Source: Strigamia acuminata
Taxonomy: Eukaryota; Arthropoda; Chilopoda; Geophilomorpha; Linotaeniidae
Assembly: GCA_949358305.1 (NCBI GenBank)
Contig: OX442322.1
Span: 62,001 to 126,000, forward strand
DNA: 64,000 nt
Direction of reading: 5' to 3'
In this document: positions 53,809 to 62,789 of the stretch, piece by piece
Numbering within the stretch: position 1 is the first letter of the stretch
Layout of the letters: each line of letters starts with the position of its first letter
The notes under the pieces: generated by a model
Databases searched by the model: none
Told to the model about the DNA's origin: nothing
The model's input: the letters and a program-made list of their open reading frames with translations, nothing else
Translations under genes and position numbers: made by a program

Positions 53809-55702
53809 ATGGATTCGATTAGAGCGCAAAATCACCTTGTTGAACAGACTTAACTATGATAGTTGGAAACAACAAATCAAGGTTCTCCTCATGCATCACG
53901 GTTGCTGGGGATTTACTGACGGAACCGAAGAGGCATTGGCACCCGGAGCGTCCTGGCGTGATCGCTCGGACTACAAATTGCGAAAGGGACGAGCTTTTAG
54001 CCTCATCTATTACTCGATTGAAGAGCAGTACCACGAGCTACTCAGTGGAATCGAGGACGCCAAGAAAGCGTGGGACAGGCTGAAAACGAACTTTGAACCG
54101 GTCTCGAGGGCGAGAATAATACGTCTTCTCGACGAATTTTTTAGTCTCAAGTACGATCCGACGACGGAAACAATCGGTATCTTCGCTGCAAAAATCAGAA
54201 ATGCTGCAAAGAAGCTTGCAGACGTTAAACACAAACTGGAGGACCTATATCAAGCATTCCAATTGATTAGATATTTACTTCAAGAATATCAGTCGATTGT
54301 TCAAACGATTTACCGGTGGGAAGACATCAATTTCACCTTGGAGAAGGTGGAAATCGAATTGGTCGCGGAAGAAGGCAGACTCGTACAACAAAGAAGAGAT
54401 TCTGGCCAAGGACCCATTGTGGACGCATTTAGCACAGCACAAGGCTCAACAAGTGCTAAAAGTGGCGACAATTCATCAAACTCCCAAAAGAACAACAATC
54501 AGAGCAACAAAGCGAATTATGCAGGACAAAAGAGAGGGAGATCGAATTGGAGAGGTGGGAGAAATGCGAATTTCAGAGGAAACAGCACCAGGTCAACGGG
54601 ACGGGGCCGTGTTTCCGCTGCAACCAACACGGACATTGGGCCAAAGATTGCACGGTGCAATTGCAATTGGCGCCGAACACCAACATGAGATCGAACACCG
54701 TGGAAGAACTGGATGCGAACATGCTGGACGTTGGTTTTCTCATCGAATTGAGCGATCAGGAAATGCTCCAGTGCAGTGAAGCCAGTAACTGTTGGATTTA
54801 TGATACGGGAGCGACTGGGCATTTCTGCAAGGACAGAAATCAATTTCATGATTTTAAAGAGATGAGTGGGACAATTAGTCAGGCCGACAAGAAGACTTTG
54901 ATTAAGATACAAGGAGTTGGAAATGTTTGTAAAATGTGTTTGGTTGGGAATGAAACGATCCCCATAACACTGAAGAAAGTGTACTACGCGCCTGATCTAC
55001 GAAGGAATTTACTGTCGGGACCGTGTATTGACGAGGCACGATGCAGGGTCGCAGTTGGCGCGGGCTTGGTGAAGATATACGACCCGCAATGGAGAAGGCA
55101 GCTGATGGAAGGCGTCAAGAAAGATAGGCTGTACTATATCAAGCTTAGCGACCAAAAACCCGACTTTGAGAAACTAAAGGCGAAGGAATTGAACAAAGCC
55201 AATGTGGGCGAAAAGAAGAACGAACAGAAACAACAAGAATTCTCTCACACAAGCAAGACTAAGTCAAATTCAGAAGAGGCAAGATTGTGGCACGAGCGAC
55301 TGGGCCACATTCATTTCCCAAGTGTACAGGGAATGAGCAGGAGCGAAGCTGTAATTGGGTTGCCATTACTAGATGTTCCCATCACGCAGTGTGATGTCTG
55401 CAGCTTGGCGAAGAAGAAAGCGGTTTCGCACAAGTCCATACCGGGCATTAGGTCGAGGGTACCGCTCCAACTTCTGCACATGGACGTATGCGGAGCGTTC
55501 AACACGGAAACGCTGTCGGGAAATCGATATTTTCTCACAATAACGGACGATTTTTCCCGTTATTCAACCGTATATCTCATGAAGAAGAAGGACGAGGTGT
55601 TTGACATTTTCCAAAAACACGTAAAACGGATTGAGCGGCTACTTGGCAAGCCCCTTTTAGCCATACGGACTGACAACGGAATGGAGTTTTGCTCCAACAA
55701 GT
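53809..55702 (+). pseudogene. gag: Copia-J gag-protease-integrase, frameshifted and truncated
   Basis: ATG 53809 (MDSIRAQ) is out of frame with the body; the conserved frame resumes at LLNRLNYDSWKQQ (about 53837). Gag runs to about 54,600, where a four-G run (54603-54606; five G in Copia-F) shifts the frame inside TGRGPCFRC. In the next frame come the knuckle CFRCNQHGHWAKDC, protease WIYDTGATGHFC, GAG-pre-integrase LWHERLGHIHFPS and CDVC, and integrase LLHMDVCGAF and IRTDNGMEF. It stops at the Gypsy-B insertion, so the catalytic Glu, RT and RNase H are missing. Confidence 0.9.
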
Positions 55703-56332
55703 TGTCGTGATTCGACTTTGTGGTTAAAGATAATAAATAATACACTCGAGAATACAATATACTTCAAATACTGCTTTATTAAACACGCTTACTAATACAA
55801 ATATAAGTTAAGATGTTTCCTGTGGTGGTCCTCGGATTCGGCTGCGAATACGAGTTGCCGCTAAACAATGGCGGATCCAATTGTTTAGTCCTACGCGTGG
55901 TCTGTGTTTGTTGTCTAGGGTATTTCCACGTGTTATAATGAACACGCGAGAATTCGCTTTCTCGTGCGAATTAAACGAATATCGTTCGGATATTTATTCT
56001 AGCGTAGATTGGCTACGCTAAATAAATGTGGCTGTTGTACAGTTGAGATGGTCAGCGGGCACCGGTCCTCGATCAATCCGTGAAACGGCCTGAAAGGTGA
56101 GGTAAATGGTGCTCTTGCTGAAATGTGGTAACTGTAGTGTCGTTTCCGATCAAGCGTTGGTGTTATATATTAACCGGAAATGACGTCATATGCAAATTAT
56201 TGTGATTATGCAGGTTCGCAGAAACACGAGACTAGTTAGTCTAGTCGGTGTTTCTAGCGCGATCTAGTGGCGAGTATTAGCAATATAATAATCGTCGCTA
56301 ATTACTTCTTCAGGTGATGCCGAATCACCACA
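55703..56332 (-). repeat. 3' LTR of Gypsy-B
   Basis: 630 bp with inverted ends TGTGGTGATTCGGC (minus-strand start) and TGTCGTGATTCGAC (plus-strand start). A TATA-like TTAATATATAAC lies on the minus strand at about 56162-56177. Includes GCGATCTAGTGGCGAG. Confidence 0.85.
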
Positions 56333-56523
56333 CGTCCCTCCCCGAGAATAAATCATCGGGACCCCTTAAAATAAAAGGCGGAACAATATCTAATCATAAA
56401 ATAATCTTTTTATTAAATGATGGTGAATGATGAACAAAATATTTTACATTTTCGAAATTGATACATAAATAATTTCATGGTTTTTTAGAGAAGACAGTCT
56501 TCTCGTTATGAATTTGTAATCAA

Positions 56524-58245
56524 TTATTTCTTTAAGTTATCGGCGTAACTTGGCTTATCTTCCGAACTTGGTTCGTCCAGGTTGGGAGATGTGGTCAATC
56601 TTGAAGAGTAGTCCGAGGAATCTTCGCTCTCATTCAAGTAGAAACGCAGGTGACCCGGCGCTTCCAGCGGATTCCCCGTTCGTTCGTGGGCCCAAATCGG
56701 CGGCAAGAAGGCCGACATACCTTGATTGGTGTGGTGAATTCTTTGGGCCTCGGCGATGCTGGTTGGCGCACGATGGGCTCGGAGGAGTCGTTGATGTTGG
56801 ATGAAGCGTTTGCCTCCGGCACCGGCTTCGATAGCGCTTTTCATCCAGACATAAAGAGAATAACCACGGTCTGGGGATTGGAGTAGTTTCGTCTCCGTGT
56901 CTTTTGTCAAGGACAAACCCGGGAAATACATTCTGAGTCTGGTGGCGATCTGAGGTTCGACCGTCTTCGAAACCTTTATGCTCGACTTCGGGCGGAGCAT
57001 TTTTCTTTTTGCTTCCTTCTTCTTGAGCGAGACTGGTTCGGCCAGTGGCTCAGAAGGTCTCTTCTCCTTTGGTGGAGGCGGAGGAGGAGGCGACGGATCC
57101 CTGGGAGCCGGAGTATCCTCTGCCGTCGAAGGTGGCGGGAGCGGGTGTTGAATGGCCGCTCGAACGTTCTGGTAGGAGGCCTCTAGATCCGGGTCCTGGG
57201 CCACCATTTGGGCTCGAATTACGGCCGCCGAGGGCACTAGGCGTGCCCAACTGTCTACGAGAGCCGGCGGGACTTGGAAACCTTTGTGGGCCACCACAAT
57301 CCAGGCTGCCACAGCAACACGTGCGTTCCGGAAGGTGGCGGCAGCTAGCAAAATCGACATCAGGTCGGTGATGGCGACCACGATCCTCGTGTTCCAATTC
57401 GGATGATTCCGGTTCTTGTTCTGCGTATATTCGATTGAAATTCGCTGAAGGTTTGTGATGACGTTCTGGATCACGTTTTGTTGGTACGAATCCATTTCGC
57501 ACAAAAGTGCCCTGGCCTGTTCTACGGTCGTTACGTCTAGGAATTGCTGTAACGTCATCTCGGAGGGGTTGATGGGAGCTGATGCTCGGACGACCGCTGG
57601 AGATGGTACCATCTGATTGGATTCCGTGGGCGTCGTTGGCTGAGGCACAGTCCTGACTAGTCGTCTCGATTTTTCCGGTTCGGGCTTGTCCCAAACTATC
57701 GGAGTTCGTATCGAGGTCGAAGCTTCGGGAATGGTCGGGAGAGGTTTGTCCTTGGCTGGTCCAAAGCGAGCTTCCCGATGTTGGAGTTGTTCTTTAGAAC
57801 TCAGTGTCGGTGCGCCGATTATTACCTTTCTTCTGAAGGCGGTTGGGAGGCTGGCGTCGGATGTTACGCTTCCCTTTTTCGACAGTTCCGGCTTGATGAA
57901 AGCGCTTGGCGCCGTTTCTAGACTCGAGGCGGTCGAGGGAGTCGGGCGGTAGATCGGTTTCGGCTGCATTTGCTGGTATTTCATGACTACCGCGAGGAGA
58001 TCCACCTGAGTATACAATTTTTTCTGCTCGGGGACCTCGTCGATAATTACTTCGTCGTCGATCTTCATCGGTTCGGGACTGTCCCGAATTGACTTGGTAT
58101 CTTCGTAGCGTTTCCTATCTCGCTGTCGTATTTCCTCTTCACGATACGCTTTCCATGAACGTGCACGATTTTCTGATCCCCTCTTTCTTCGTTCGTCCTG
58201 TCTTGAAGTTACTTTTTTCTTTCGGCATTTGATCAATTTTGACAA
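56524..58245 (-). CDS. Gypsy-B ORF3: intact 573-codon protein of unknown function in env position
   Basis: Uninterrupted frame, stop at 56524. Residues 1-60 are very basic with no Met until residue 60 (ATG 58068), so the true N-terminus may come from splicing. Residues 75-220 are Pro/Ser-rich. About 228-345 form a helical core (MTLQQFLDVTTVEQARALLC, then ITDLMSILLAAATFRN) containing L-M-x18-W-x16-S-W (57247-57363). 366-400 are Pro-rich with a run of eight Pro, 408-425 basic, and 430-530 a second folded region (RLRMYFPGLSL, YSLYVWMKSAIEAG); the C-terminus is acidic/Ser-rich. I see no signal peptide, furin site or C-terminal membrane anchor, so an envelope glycoprotein is unlikely. Family not recognised; RNA binding or a Gag accessory role is a guess from charge alone. 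Confidence 0.8.
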   Translation of the reverse strand: MSKLIKCRKKKVTSRQDERRKRGSENRARSWKAYREEEIRQRDRKRYEDTKSIRDSPEPMKIDDEVIIDEVPEQKKLYTQVDLLAVVMKYQQMQPKPIYRPTPSTASSLETAPSAFIKPELSKKGSVTSDASLPTAFRRKVIIGAPTLSSKEQLQHREARFGPAKDKPLPTIPEASTSIRTPIVWDKPEPEKSRRLVRTVPQPTTPTESNQMVPSPAVVRASAPINPSEMTLQQFLDVTTVEQARALLCEMDSYQQNVIQNVITNLQRISIEYTQNKNRNHPNWNTRIVVAITDLMSILLAAATFRNARVAVAAWIVVAHKGFQVPPALVDSWARLVPSAAVIRAQMVAQDPDLEASYQNVRAAIQHPLPPPSTAEDTPAPRDPSPPPPPPPKEKRPSEPLAEPVSLKKKEAKRKMLRPKSSIKVSKTVEPQIATRLRMYFPGLSLTKDTETKLLQSPDRGYSLYVWMKSAIEAGAGGKRFIQHQRLLRAHRAPTSIAEAQRIHHTNQGMSAFLPPIWAHERTGNPLEAPGHLRFYLNESEDSSDYSSRLTTSPNLDEPSSEDKPSYADNLKK

Positions 58246-58712
58246 TTTGTCACTTAACGTTAAATTATTTCTTCGTTCGTGGTCAGTCCACGAACTTATT
58301 TTGTATTTTTAATTATCGATAATTGGTTTTTTTCTATTTTTTACTTACGTCGGGTTGGGCATCGGGTTCATTGGGTTCGTCCCAATTTCCCTCTTCGTTG
58401 TTTACGACTATTTGTAACAAATCCACTTGATCTTCGTCGTCATCTTCGGAAGCGTTGTTTAGGGCCCGTTCAATTTCTTTCTTCCAATCATTTCTCATTT
58501 TTCGGAAATTACTTTTGATTTTTACGGCTGCTTCGTTGTGGTCGTCGCTTAGCCGGAGATGATAGTGATAAATGTGGGTCGGGTTTAGAGGTTAACTATT
58601 AGTCTCATGTCATCTTTGATTGGTTTGGCCAATTAAGACGCATTGTGGGACGTAACAGGTGTCCCCCCTGTGGTTGTTTTTATCGATTGTTTGAGACAAT
58701 GGCCGGAGTCGC
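58246..58712 (-). other. Gypsy-B spacer between pol and ORF3
   Basis: 467 bp containing the 54-codon ORF (58334-58498), a GTAAGT donor-like site (58343-58348) and a second purine tract CAGGGGGGAC (about 58,660). Confidence 0.6.
58334..58498 (-). CDS. Small acidic 54-codon ORF between pol and ORF3
   Basis: ATG 58498, stop TAG 58334-58336. Reads MRNDWKKEIERALNN, then an acidic stretch (SEDDDEDQVD) and EEGNWDEPNEPDAQ. The last codons overlap CCCGAC-GTAAGT, a consensus splice donor. It could be a first coding exon for ORF3, which lacks a nearby ATG, but the better acceptors downstream are out of phase. It may also be chance. Confidence 0.35.
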   Translation of the reverse strand: MRNDWKKEIERALNNASEDDDEDQVDLLQIVVNNEEGNWDEPNEPDAQPDVSKK

Positions 58713-61700
58713 TTATTGTTTTCCAACGAGTTTCTCGTCTTTTATGAACGGGTTTGGCTTGTGTCGGCGCATACCGTATATTTTATCAGGTTTGGGGATT
58801 CTTGTAGTCTTATTTTTGTTTGATTGCTTTCCTTTTTTAGGAGATTCTTCGACTATTTCCTCCCTCTCCGAAATCTCATCCGGGGCGTCGACCGTTTCGC
58901 GTAACTCGTCTTGAACTAAACTGGACGGGCCAGTTTGTTCATCTAAAAACATGTCGCGAATAATTGGATTTTGCGCTGGTTTCGTCTGATTTCCAGTCCA
59001 AGCTTCTTGAGGAAACTCAGGCAGGTATGGGGTTAATTCTCGGGCGTGGATCGATCTAAAATTAACGTTGTCTGCCAATCTTTTTAGCTTGAAAGCGTTT
59101 CCGCCGTGGGCTTCGAGTATGACGTACGGGCCGTCCCGTTTGTCTGCTAGGCCTGCATGGATCCCCTTATCGGCGCTGGACTGAATATGTGTGTCTTTCC
59201 AGACAAGGTCATTGACTTTAAAATTGCAGAAGGGCCGATCCTTTCCAGCAATGTTAATACGATCTCTCATGTCGAATATGTGTGACATCATGTGCTGATA
59301 AGTGGCCGAAATTATTTGCTCCAATCTATCGACGTAAATATGAGGCTTCTCGGGATTGATCTCCAGTATCTCCTCCGGTATCCGCGGGTCCCAGGGTACT
59401 CTGAGTTCCCGAGCGAAGTTTAGAAACGCAGGAGAAAATTTGCGGTTTCTCGAGATCGTTGTGCGAATGCTGAAGGCAATTTCGCGAAGGTAGACGTCCC
59501 AGCTGGAGTGAACATCGGTGAAAATTGCTAGGGCATATTTTATGTCACGATTTAACCTTTCGACGGGATTGGCCCGTGTGTTATAGGTTGACGTGTATGA
59601 TGTTTCGATGTCAAATTTTTTACAGAAGTCCTTATACAAATTTGATGCGAATTGTGGTCCATTATCGGAAATTAGTTTCCGCGGGAATCCGAAATGAAGC
59701 GCCACTTCGTACAAACATCGAATGATTTTCTGCTTAGTTGGTCTCTCCATTGGAAAGAGCTCGGGCCATCCGGTCGCGACATCCATGATTACTAAAATAT
59801 ATTTGTTTTTATTGGATGACGTGGGTTTTGGGCCCATTAAATCCACGCTCCAGCAATCGAAGGGTGCGAAGGGGCCGAGTGAGATTCTCTCGTAATTCTT
59901 GGGCGTCCTAGGTTTGCACGCTTGGCATCTGGGGCAGTGGTGAATGAAACGAACAATATCTCGGGTCATTTTTGGCCAAAAATAAAGTTGATTTGCTCGG
60001 TAGATCGTTCTGGCCACTCCAGAATGTCCGGCGAGCGGGTGTCCGTGGACCATCCACAGAAACCTTGTCAGCAAACTTCTGGGTATAACGACTTTCATCG
60101 AAGTCCCTGCTTCCGTCAGATCATTGCGGAAATTTGGATGGTGTTTCAGCAGAAGTCCATCTTCGATTAAGTACGTGGAGGCCTCTCTCTCAAATTCTTC
60201 GCGTTGAATTTCGTCGAAGGTCTCGTCGGGAAATTTTTTATCTAAAATGAATTCCCGATAAATTTTGCAGAAGTTGTCTTCTACTTGGGCGGCGATTAAT
60301 TCGTCTCTAGTCGGCGGCTTGCTGTTCGTCCCCTTGCTTACGTGAGCGACGAACGCTCGAACATACTTGTCGGAGATTCGAGGTTCTATTGTTAATTCGT
60401 AATTCGGGTGAGCGTCCTTGACTGACTGATACGCCCGGAGCCAATAATTGTAATAATTTTGATCTCCCGACTCAAGTTTCTCTTTGGGTAGTTCATTTAG
60501 CTTTTTAAATTCCCATTTTCGGACGGGGTTTGGACAATAGAAGAGGCGCGAGTCGTCGTCTCCGCAGTCGGTCTCGTCTTCGGGGTCTGAAGCTGGGGCT
60601 CGTGATAGGGCATCTGCCACGACGTTGAATTTTCCGGGTCGGTATTCAATGATGAGATCACAAGCCATTAATTCTAGCTGCCAGCGAGCCATTCTTCCGG
60701 AAGGTTCCTTCAACGCCATTAACCATTTTAGGGCTTCGTGGTCGGTTTGTACGTTGAACTTGGTAAATTCCAGGTATGGTCTGAATTTTCGGATTGCCCA
60801 GACAACGGTTAGACATTCTAGCTCTGTTGCGTTATAATTCTTCTCGGCTGCTTGTAATTTCCGGCTGATGAACATCGTCGGGACCTCTAGTTCTATTCCG
60901 TCGATGTCATGCCTTTGAAGCAACGCCGCGCCCAGGCCTATTCGACTGGCGTCGGTATGAAGAGTGAATTCTCGATTAAGATCTGGCAGGGGGATTCGTT
61001 TCGCATCGATCAGCATTTGTTTTATCTTGTTAAACGATGTCTCGCAGTGGTCAGTCCATTCGAAATCTTTATCGTTGCGTAATAGATCTGTGATGGGTGC
61101 TGCGATGTCTGCCAGGTTTGGGAGCATTTGATTGAAGAAGTTCACCATGCCCATGAAACGTTGAACTCCTTTTACATCTTCCGGGGCGGGGAACTGGCTA
61201 ATGGCCTGAGTCTTTTTCGGGTCGATGGATAGGCCACCTGTTCCGACTGTGTAACCCAGGAATGCCAATTCTTTGCGGCAAAATTTACTTTTCCCTGGAT
61301 GGATGTTTAGTCCAGCTTTTGTGAGTCGCTCCATGACGTCATTCACATGCATCAAGTGGTCTGTAAAGGTCTGAGAGACTATTACTATGTCGTCAAGATA
61401 AGCCCATGCGTATTTGTGTAAGGCATCGCCGAGAACTTTTTCTATTAATTTTTGAAAAGTAGCGGGTGCGTTTACTAACCCGAAGGGCATTACATTAAAC
61501 ATCAGACGACCCTGCGGTGCCCAAAAAGCTGTCTTTTCCTTATCTTCTTCCCGCAATTCAACCTGCCAGTAACCCTTGGATAGATCCATGGTCGTGACCC
61601 AGTTGAACGGGGCGAGCTCTCGTAGAATCGCTTCTATTGATGCCATTTGGATGGGGTCGATGACGGTTATGGCGTTTAATGGCCTATAATCGATGCAGAG

Positions 61701-62732
61701 GCGCGGTTCGGAGCCTGGTCGCATGACGAGGACAATCCTCATTCCATACTCTCCGATGGCGTGTGACACGATCCCTTTTTCGAGTAATTCGTTACACATT
61801 GTTCTTACGATATGTCTCTTCTGGGGATTCATAGTTTTAAAAGGCACTCGCACCGGTTTTCCAGTAACCAATTCGATCTCGTGCATTACGTAACTTGTCT
61901 TCCCTGGGTCCTTGTTTAAGTTCTTCGAGTGCTTCTTGAGCATTTCCTCAAGGAGTTTCGTTTGTTCTTCTCCAAGATTGGCGTCTACAGCCAGATTATG
62001 TATTAAATTCTCCTCTTGGAGGATGGTATTAAACGACTTAAAATTATAGTCTTGGATGAACTTCTTAATTTCGCCTCCTCCCCATTCCTCGTCGTCCTTA
62101 GCTTTGTCTAGGAGTTCCGAAGGTATTATGGGTAGTCGTGGGTCCTCGTGGTTGTCGATGTAATTCCACGAACGTGTGACTGGGTTGGGCTGGATGTTCA
62201 TCCGTTCCATCAAATCCATTCCTATCAGCAGGATTGTGTCTCGGGTTGGTAACACGATGAAGAAATGCTTAATCGTGCCTCCCTCCCACATGAAATCAGT
62301 TGATAACGTTCCCACTGCTCGAACTTCTCCCGCTGCCGTAAGAACTCGGATATTCTCGTTCATTCCCCGTAATTTTTTCTGTATTTTTTCTTCGAGTGAT
62401 TCGAATAAGTCAGTGGAGATGAACGATTGGTCCGCTCCCGAGTCGAGTAGTCCCATTAACACCTTTTTGCCGAAAGAGACAGGTATTTTTGCCAGTACGC
62501 TTTTTGCTTCTGTTGATAGGTTGCAACGAAGTATTCGCTTTTTAAGGGGATTGGCCCCTTGGTCGAGCGGTAAAGTCATGAAAGCATTGGCTATGCCATC
62601 TTCGTCTCTAATCTCAAATTTCCGTTTTTTAGAAGGTGTTGTTTCTTCGTCAACAGCTTCTTCGAAAAATTCCAACAGTTTTTTCATTTCTTTAATTTGT
62701 TTTCCCACTAGTGTAAGGTCCAACGTTGTCAA
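58713..62732 (-). CDS. pol: Gypsy-B Pol: protease, RT, RNase H, integrase
   Basis: A 1339-codon intact frame; the frame is open upstream to the frameshift site at 62783-62789, so Pol is made as a Gag-Pol fusion. Protease: LLDSGADQSFIS (about residues 95-106). RT: LCIDYRPLNAI, TMDLSKGYWQVEL, MPFGLVNAPATFQ, active site YLDD (WAYLDDIVIV). RNase H: TLHTDASRIGLGAALLQ, TELECLTVVWAIRKF, QTDHEALKW. Integrase: zinc HGHPLAGHSG / CPRCQAC, catalytic D (SVDLMGPKP), D (ISDNGPQF), E (NPVERLNRD), then a C-terminal GPYVILEAHGGNAFKL module. All catalytic residues are present, and the stop at 58713 follows a Lys/Arg-rich tail. Confidence 0.95.
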   Translation of the reverse strand: MTTLDLTLVGKQIKEMKKLLEFFEEAVDEETTPSKKRKFEIRDEDGIANAFMTLPLDQGANPLKKRILRCNLSTEAKSVLAKIPVSFGKKVLMGLLDSGADQSFISTDLFESLEEKIQKKLRGMNENIRVLTAAGEVRAVGTLSTDFMWEGGTIKHFFIVLPTRDTILLIGMDLMERMNIQPNPVTRSWNYIDNHEDPRLPIIPSELLDKAKDDEEWGGGEIKKFIQDYNFKSFNTILQEENLIHNLAVDANLGEEQTKLLEEMLKKHSKNLNKDPGKTSYVMHEIELVTGKPVRVPFKTMNPQKRHIVRTMCNELLEKGIVSHAIGEYGMRIVLVMRPGSEPRLCIDYRPLNAITVIDPIQMASIEAILRELAPFNWVTTMDLSKGYWQVELREEDKEKTAFWAPQGRLMFNVMPFGLVNAPATFQKLIEKVLGDALHKYAWAYLDDIVIVSQTFTDHLMHVNDVMERLTKAGLNIHPGKSKFCRKELAFLGYTVGTGGLSIDPKKTQAISQFPAPEDVKGVQRFMGMVNFFNQMLPNLADIAAPITDLLRNDKDFEWTDHCETSFNKIKQMLIDAKRIPLPDLNREFTLHTDASRIGLGAALLQRHDIDGIELEVPTMFISRKLQAAEKNYNATELECLTVVWAIRKFRPYLEFTKFNVQTDHEALKWLMALKEPSGRMARWQLELMACDLIIEYRPGKFNVVADALSRAPASDPEDETDCGDDDSRLFYCPNPVRKWEFKKLNELPKEKLESGDQNYYNYWLRAYQSVKDAHPNYELTIEPRISDKYVRAFVAHVSKGTNSKPPTRDELIAAQVEDNFCKIYREFILDKKFPDETFDEIQREEFEREASTYLIEDGLLLKHHPNFRNDLTEAGTSMKVVIPRSLLTRFLWMVHGHPLAGHSGVARTIYRANQLYFWPKMTRDIVRFIHHCPRCQACKPRTPKNYERISLGPFAPFDCWSVDLMGPKPTSSNKNKYILVIMDVATGWPELFPMERPTKQKIIRCLYEVALHFGFPRKLISDNGPQFASNLYKDFCKKFDIETSYTSTYNTRANPVERLNRDIKYALAIFTDVHSSWDVYLREIAFSIRTTISRNRKFSPAFLNFARELRVPWDPRIPEEILEINPEKPHIYVDRLEQIISATYQHMMSHIFDMRDRINIAGKDRPFCNFKVNDLVWKDTHIQSSADKGIHAGLADKRDGPYVILEAHGGNAFKLKRLADNVNFRSIHARELTPYLPEFPQEAWTGNQTKPAQNPIIRDMFLDEQTGPSSLVQDELRETVDAPDEISEREEIVEESPKKGKQSNKNKTTRIPKPDKIYGMRRHKPNPFIKDEKLVGKQ

Positions 62733-62738
62733 AGTTAT

Positions 62739-62789
62739 CGCGAGCGGATGTGGAATTACTTTTGCTCCGCCCGCGAATTCCAGTTTTTT
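62739..62789 (-). promoter_or_regulatory. -1 ribosomal frameshift signal, Gypsy-B gag/pol
   Basis: Minus strand A AAA AAC (62783-62789) in the gag frame, a 7-nt spacer TGGAATT, then CGCGGGCGGA (62766-62775) pairing with TCCGCTCGCG (62739-62748): 9 Watson-Crick pairs plus one G-T. The spacer itself is complementary to AATTCCA (62751-62757), which lies in the loop, so a pseudoknot is topologically possible. The -1 frame is open into Pol; the gag stop TAA is at 62756-62758. Confidence 0.85.

Larger units (their letters stand above)
52854..55702 (+). mobile_element. Copia-J: 5' part of a copia element cut by Gypsy-B
   Basis: 5' LTR, PBS GGTTATGGGCC (53135-53145), leader, gag, protease and the first part of integrase, ending at 55702 where the Gypsy-B LTR starts. 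Same family group as Copia-E and Copia-F, with closely similar gag and protease. Confidence 0.9.

Noticed and set aside
56524-58245. ORF3-B as an envelope glycoprotein
   Set aside because: The hydrophobic stretch near residues 289-319 is short and internal. There is no signal peptide, cleavage site or C-terminal anchor.
58219-58348. A 130-nt intron joining the small ORF to ORF3-B
   Set aside because: The only in-phase acceptor (58,219) has no pyrimidine tract; better-looking AGs are out of phase. Kept only as an open question.
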